64,000 nt of DNA. It comes from Cucumis sativus (Eukaryota; Streptophyta; Magnoliopsida; Cucurbitales; Cucurbitaceae). Below the pieces are notes generated by a model, which worked only from the letters and a program-made list of their open reading frames with translations, ran no database searches and had not been told where the DNA came from. Of this stretch, positions 60,335 through 64,000 are shown in pieces. Each line of letters starts with the position of its first letter. Positions within the stretch are counted from its first letter, which is position 1. Position numbers and translations under genes: made by a program. Location of the stretch: assembly GCF_000004075.3 (NCBI RefSeq), contig NC_026660.2:27221498-27285497 (forward strand). Direction: 5' to 3'.

Positions 60335-62746
60335 TATACATTAAATTTAACTATACATCCAATAAATATTACTGGACATTTTTTTAAAATTAACCTATCA
60401 ATTAAATAAAAATTTGTTTGTTTAATAAAATGACTGTATTTAAACATTCTAACCTTTTTAGATCTGGCTTATTAAAGTTTAAATTAAAACTCTAGAGATT
60501 AACTTTTAATTTATTTGTTCAAAGTACCACTTGTAATTTAATCTTCATTTAAATATGTAATATGTAATGCACTAATATATGATACGTGGATTAAGTTAGG
60601 TTAGTTAGAAAATTACTATAAAGTTTTAATTTATACACAAGTATTCTGATAAACATATTAACAAAAATGGATGATGTATTAAATTAGCAACAAATTTGTT
60701 AAAGCAAAACATAGCTCAATTATAATTGACGTGATCCACCATCTTCGTGGTAGGAGTTTCAAATCTTCCAATAAATCAAGATCTAGATATATATATATAT
60801 AAGTGATGACAATTATCTATTCAAAAGCAAAATCATAAGTTATACCTATGAATATTAGTGAATCAAATATTAGGTTTTTACGAGAATAGTAATAATAAAA
60901 TAAGTGTTTCGAAATAAATTTATATTGTAAGGTATTATTTTGTTATTTTTAAAATTTAAAGCGGGATTTGAGTATTCTTCTACTAAGTTAATTGGAAACA
61001 TATTTAGTTTATAAATCTTTCTAAATATATCTTTAGTACCTACTACAATTTGAATTGCATTTGAACATAACTAAAGTTGAACCTTTTAAGATTTTAAGTT
61101 GATTTAGATGAAAGTTATGGTAAATTATCATTTAGTGTAAATTGATTGATTTATGATAAAGTAACTGTATAGTATTTGTAGAAAGAAAAAGAAAAAGAAA
61201 AAAAGATGTTAATTAAGGTGAGGCATTATTGTTAATTAGATAGTGGATGAGAGTGAGATTAATTGTAAAGGATGAGGAGGCAAATAATAGATTTTGAGGA
61301 AAGAAAGAAGCATATATTATATTGGTGGAGATGAAAGTAATGAAGGCAATTCAAAGAAAGAGTGACCATTGATGTCCATTCATATTTTATTCCACCAATA
61401 ATATCCTTCAACCATCGTTGAATGAACCTTCTTACCTTTCCTCAACACTAATTCCAGTATTCCATCCAAAAACACCCACATGTCTATACATTCACACACA
61501 CACACACATATACTTTCTTCTTTTTAATTTCGATTTCAATCTTTTTCTAATGATAAGGAAAAGTTCATTTTAGTGCATCTCCGTATTATATAATACGTAC
61601 ACACTTACATCTTCTTCTAAACTTTTGTATCGTTTAAAATAATGTGTCACTTAAACATAGATTAAAGTGAAGTTTAACCTTTATGTATTAATTAAAATAT
61701 ATGGTTATAAAAATTGAGTTTTAGTTTGATCAAAGTTTCTCCATCTATTTATGAAAAGATAAAACACCCACTCTTATATATATATTTGGTTATATATAGT
61801 TTGATGATAATCCCAAAGAATGAGTTCGCTTAATTAAAAGATTATATGAACTAACTCAAGTTTTCAAAACTCACGTTGTATAGTTTTTTGTACATGATTT
61901 GTTGATGTCAAACTTTAAATAAGAGACAATGCACTTGATCTACATATGATAACAACAGTAAATGTGAGTTTTGTAAGAAAAAAACGTGATTTGTTAGATG
62001 AAATTAAGAGTTTATGTTTGCTACACATACACTATGCCTAAGTAAAAAAAGTGGCACATTATGCTCTAAGTAGAAGAACTTTCTTTAAAGTAATGATTTA
62101 TTGTTTATCGTTTAATTCTAACACAAAGTGTCCATGTCATTTTAAATAAATTCATGCTATCCATTTATCAAATTTGGATGTTTGACATCCGCCTCATCCT
62201 TGGTCAAGGTCGAGGTGGCCAGTTTGGGTCTTGATCCAAACTCCTCACTCTTGATTGAGTCCTAATTAATTGTGGTTTTATGGCTAAGTTTTTGTCATTT
62301 TCTAGATTTTAAAATAATCGTGTATATCACAAAGTCGATTATGCTCTCTAGTCCAAAATCACTCATAACAATATTAAATTTGTTTTATTAATTACGTAAA
62401 CCTACAACGAAAGCTATTAAATTTCAATAGTGATTTTCTTTTCGCGGGTAAAAGTGCTATTTATTTTCGTCCTTCTCCAATTCACTATATATATTTATTC
62501 AAGTATATACTAAGAATATCTAATCTTACTTTTTGTTCCTCCAACTTAAAGAAGAGAAAAAAACATTGACCTACAATTAATTTTGAAAATACTAAAATGG
62601 ATAAAAGGTCTCCACTTCCTTCTCCATCCCTCTTTGAACTAAAAAAAATTATCTTAAATTAAATTAGTACTTTATTTGGATTTGAAAAAAAATGTGTTTT
62701 TTTATCCAACAAACACAGATCGGTTTAAAAGTTGAAGTGAATTGCA

Positions 62747-62764
62747 ATATATATATATATATAT
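62747..62764. repeat. AT microsatellite
   Basis: Nine AT units in intergenic DNA. Confidence 0.85.
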
Positions 62765-64000
62765 AATATTTATATATAATTGAAGATATATATAAAATGG
62801 AAAAGAAAGCAGTTGCTAAGCATCATCATATCCCATTATATAAAAGTCTCTCACAAAGTTGAAAACAGTTTTTTCCCCCAAAACAAAAAGTGAAAAGCCA
62901 AAATAAAATTATAATAGATTTATTGACTTTATAAACCTGATGATGTGTTCTCATATTATTGGCCACCAAATCCCATTTGTGAATTTTGAATTATACTTCA
63001 GATCTCATCTAAGTATATTCATTCACATTAATACAAAAACGAAATAAAAAAGTTTAAAGTATACACCAACCAAACTCATTATATATTTATTTGTTTATAT
63101 AGAAAAATATCCTTACCATCTTTTTATTAAAAAAATGTTGAAAAACAAGTACTTGTTTAGTAACTTCCTTTTATTATAAATTTTATGTTGTATAAGTTAC
63201 TTCCATCACTAAAAACTATTTATTAAAATTTGAAGTTTTTAATACTGTGTCTAATTCGATTGTAAATTATTTACGTTTAAAAAGCTTAATGACTAAAATT
63301 TGTAAGTTTTGAAAAAATGTTTCACGGAAATTACAGATTAAAGAACCGACTAACCATAATGCAACCATCAAATATTAGATTTCTTGCTTAACCTAAATAA
63401 TGTATGTAATATTAGGATTAGAGTCATTAAAAAATTAATTGAATTTAAATGAAAAACATTTTATATTGATTGTGTACGTATCAAATATTTGAATTTTTTA
63501 ACGGTAGTTTTTGCAATTTTTTCTAAATTAAATAAAAGATATATGGAGGGAGAGTTGGAATTCAAATTTTGTTTTAAAAATTTAAATAAATTTTTTGTTT
63601 GTTAAAGTAGGGTAAGACACTCTAATTAATAAGAAACAAAATAAACCATTAATTTAAACCCTGACAACTTGTTCTAAATTCTAAAATTAACAACTCTATT
63701 AATTTCAAACCTAGATATTCACAAATAAATCAATTTAAATCATTCATACGAGAAAAAAAAAAAACTCTTACTTCAACTAAAACTTCATACAATTAAATAA
63801 ATAATTTCACAAAGACGAAAATGAAATGAGGAGTACGAACGGAGAAACAAACCCTAGCTCCATCACACATAACAACATCAAATCTAATAAATTTGTTGAC
63901 AATAGATTTTATATAAAAAAAGTAAAAATTGAAACATTAACGGTGGAGTTGAAAGATAGATTTGCCACTAAATTAGCAAGTAATTTTGATATTGTCGTAG

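Larger units (their letters stand above)
58881..64000. other. IDD promoter followed by gene-free AT-rich sequence to the window end
   Basis: The first 400 bp are the IDD leader and promoter. From about 59330 on there is no supported gene. It holds TA microsatellites (59880, 60312, 62747) and a GC-richer patch near 62180-62270 with a small inverted repeat. A telo-box-like AAACCCTAG at about 63850 may belong to a gene beyond the edge, which cannot be judged from here. Confidence 0.55.

Overview
This 64 kb window is nuclear DNA of a flowering plant. It is AT-rich and has long AT-rich intergenic stretches. Its genes have short exons and GT-AG introns, and every product belongs to a familiar plant family. 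Overall protein resemblance suggests a eudicot, probably a cucurbit (Cucumis-like); that placement is inference from memory, not a search. I see no bacterial operons, CRISPR arrays, viral genes, intact transposons, or rRNA or tRNA genes.

Ten protein-coding genes were modelled by hand; for the nine spliced ones, exons were joined at GT-AG junctions whose phases all close. From left to right: an intronless UGT72-type glycosyltransferase (+, 1.3-2.8 kb); a GPI-anchored GDPDL/SHV3-like glycerophosphodiesterase-like protein (-, 5.4-8.5 kb); aminopeptidase P1 (-, 16 exons, 10.9-17.3 kb); an FQR1/WrbA-type quinone reductase (-, 19.7-21.4 kb); an 11 kb gene-poor stretch; an HD-Zip I factor of the HB21/40/53 clade (+, 33.0-34.3 kb); a Raf-like protein kinase whose DFG motif reads NFG (+, 36.3-39.5 kb); a G-box-binding bZIP of the bZIP16/68 type (+, 42.9-45.6 kb); an HVA22k-like protein (-, 46.0-49.6 kb); a vicilin-like double cupin with a roughly 225-residue Glu/Arg tail (+, 52.3-54.8 kb); an INDETERMINATE-domain zinc-finger factor closest to IDD2/GAF1 (-, 56.6-58.9 kb); and about 4.7 kb of AT-rich sequence to the end.

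The genes do not form a pathway or cluster. One loose theme is ABA and stress: HB40-clade factors, HVA22 proteins, G-box bZIPs and vicilin-like proteins are all commonly ABA- or seed-linked. G-box/ABRE-type ACGT motifs sit upstream of the HD-Zip, kinase, bZIP and cupin genes. This is inference only.

I did not find a convincing new biological system. The observations most worth a second look are: the Asp-to-Asn change in the kinase DFG motif; a 46-bp x 8 minisatellite filling most of one HVA22 intron, each unit carrying a 3'-splice-site-like sequence; a near-pure purine tract of about 680 bp encoding the cupin tail; a strong G-quadruplex motif upstream of the GDPDL gene; and the ACGT-element clusters in several promoters.
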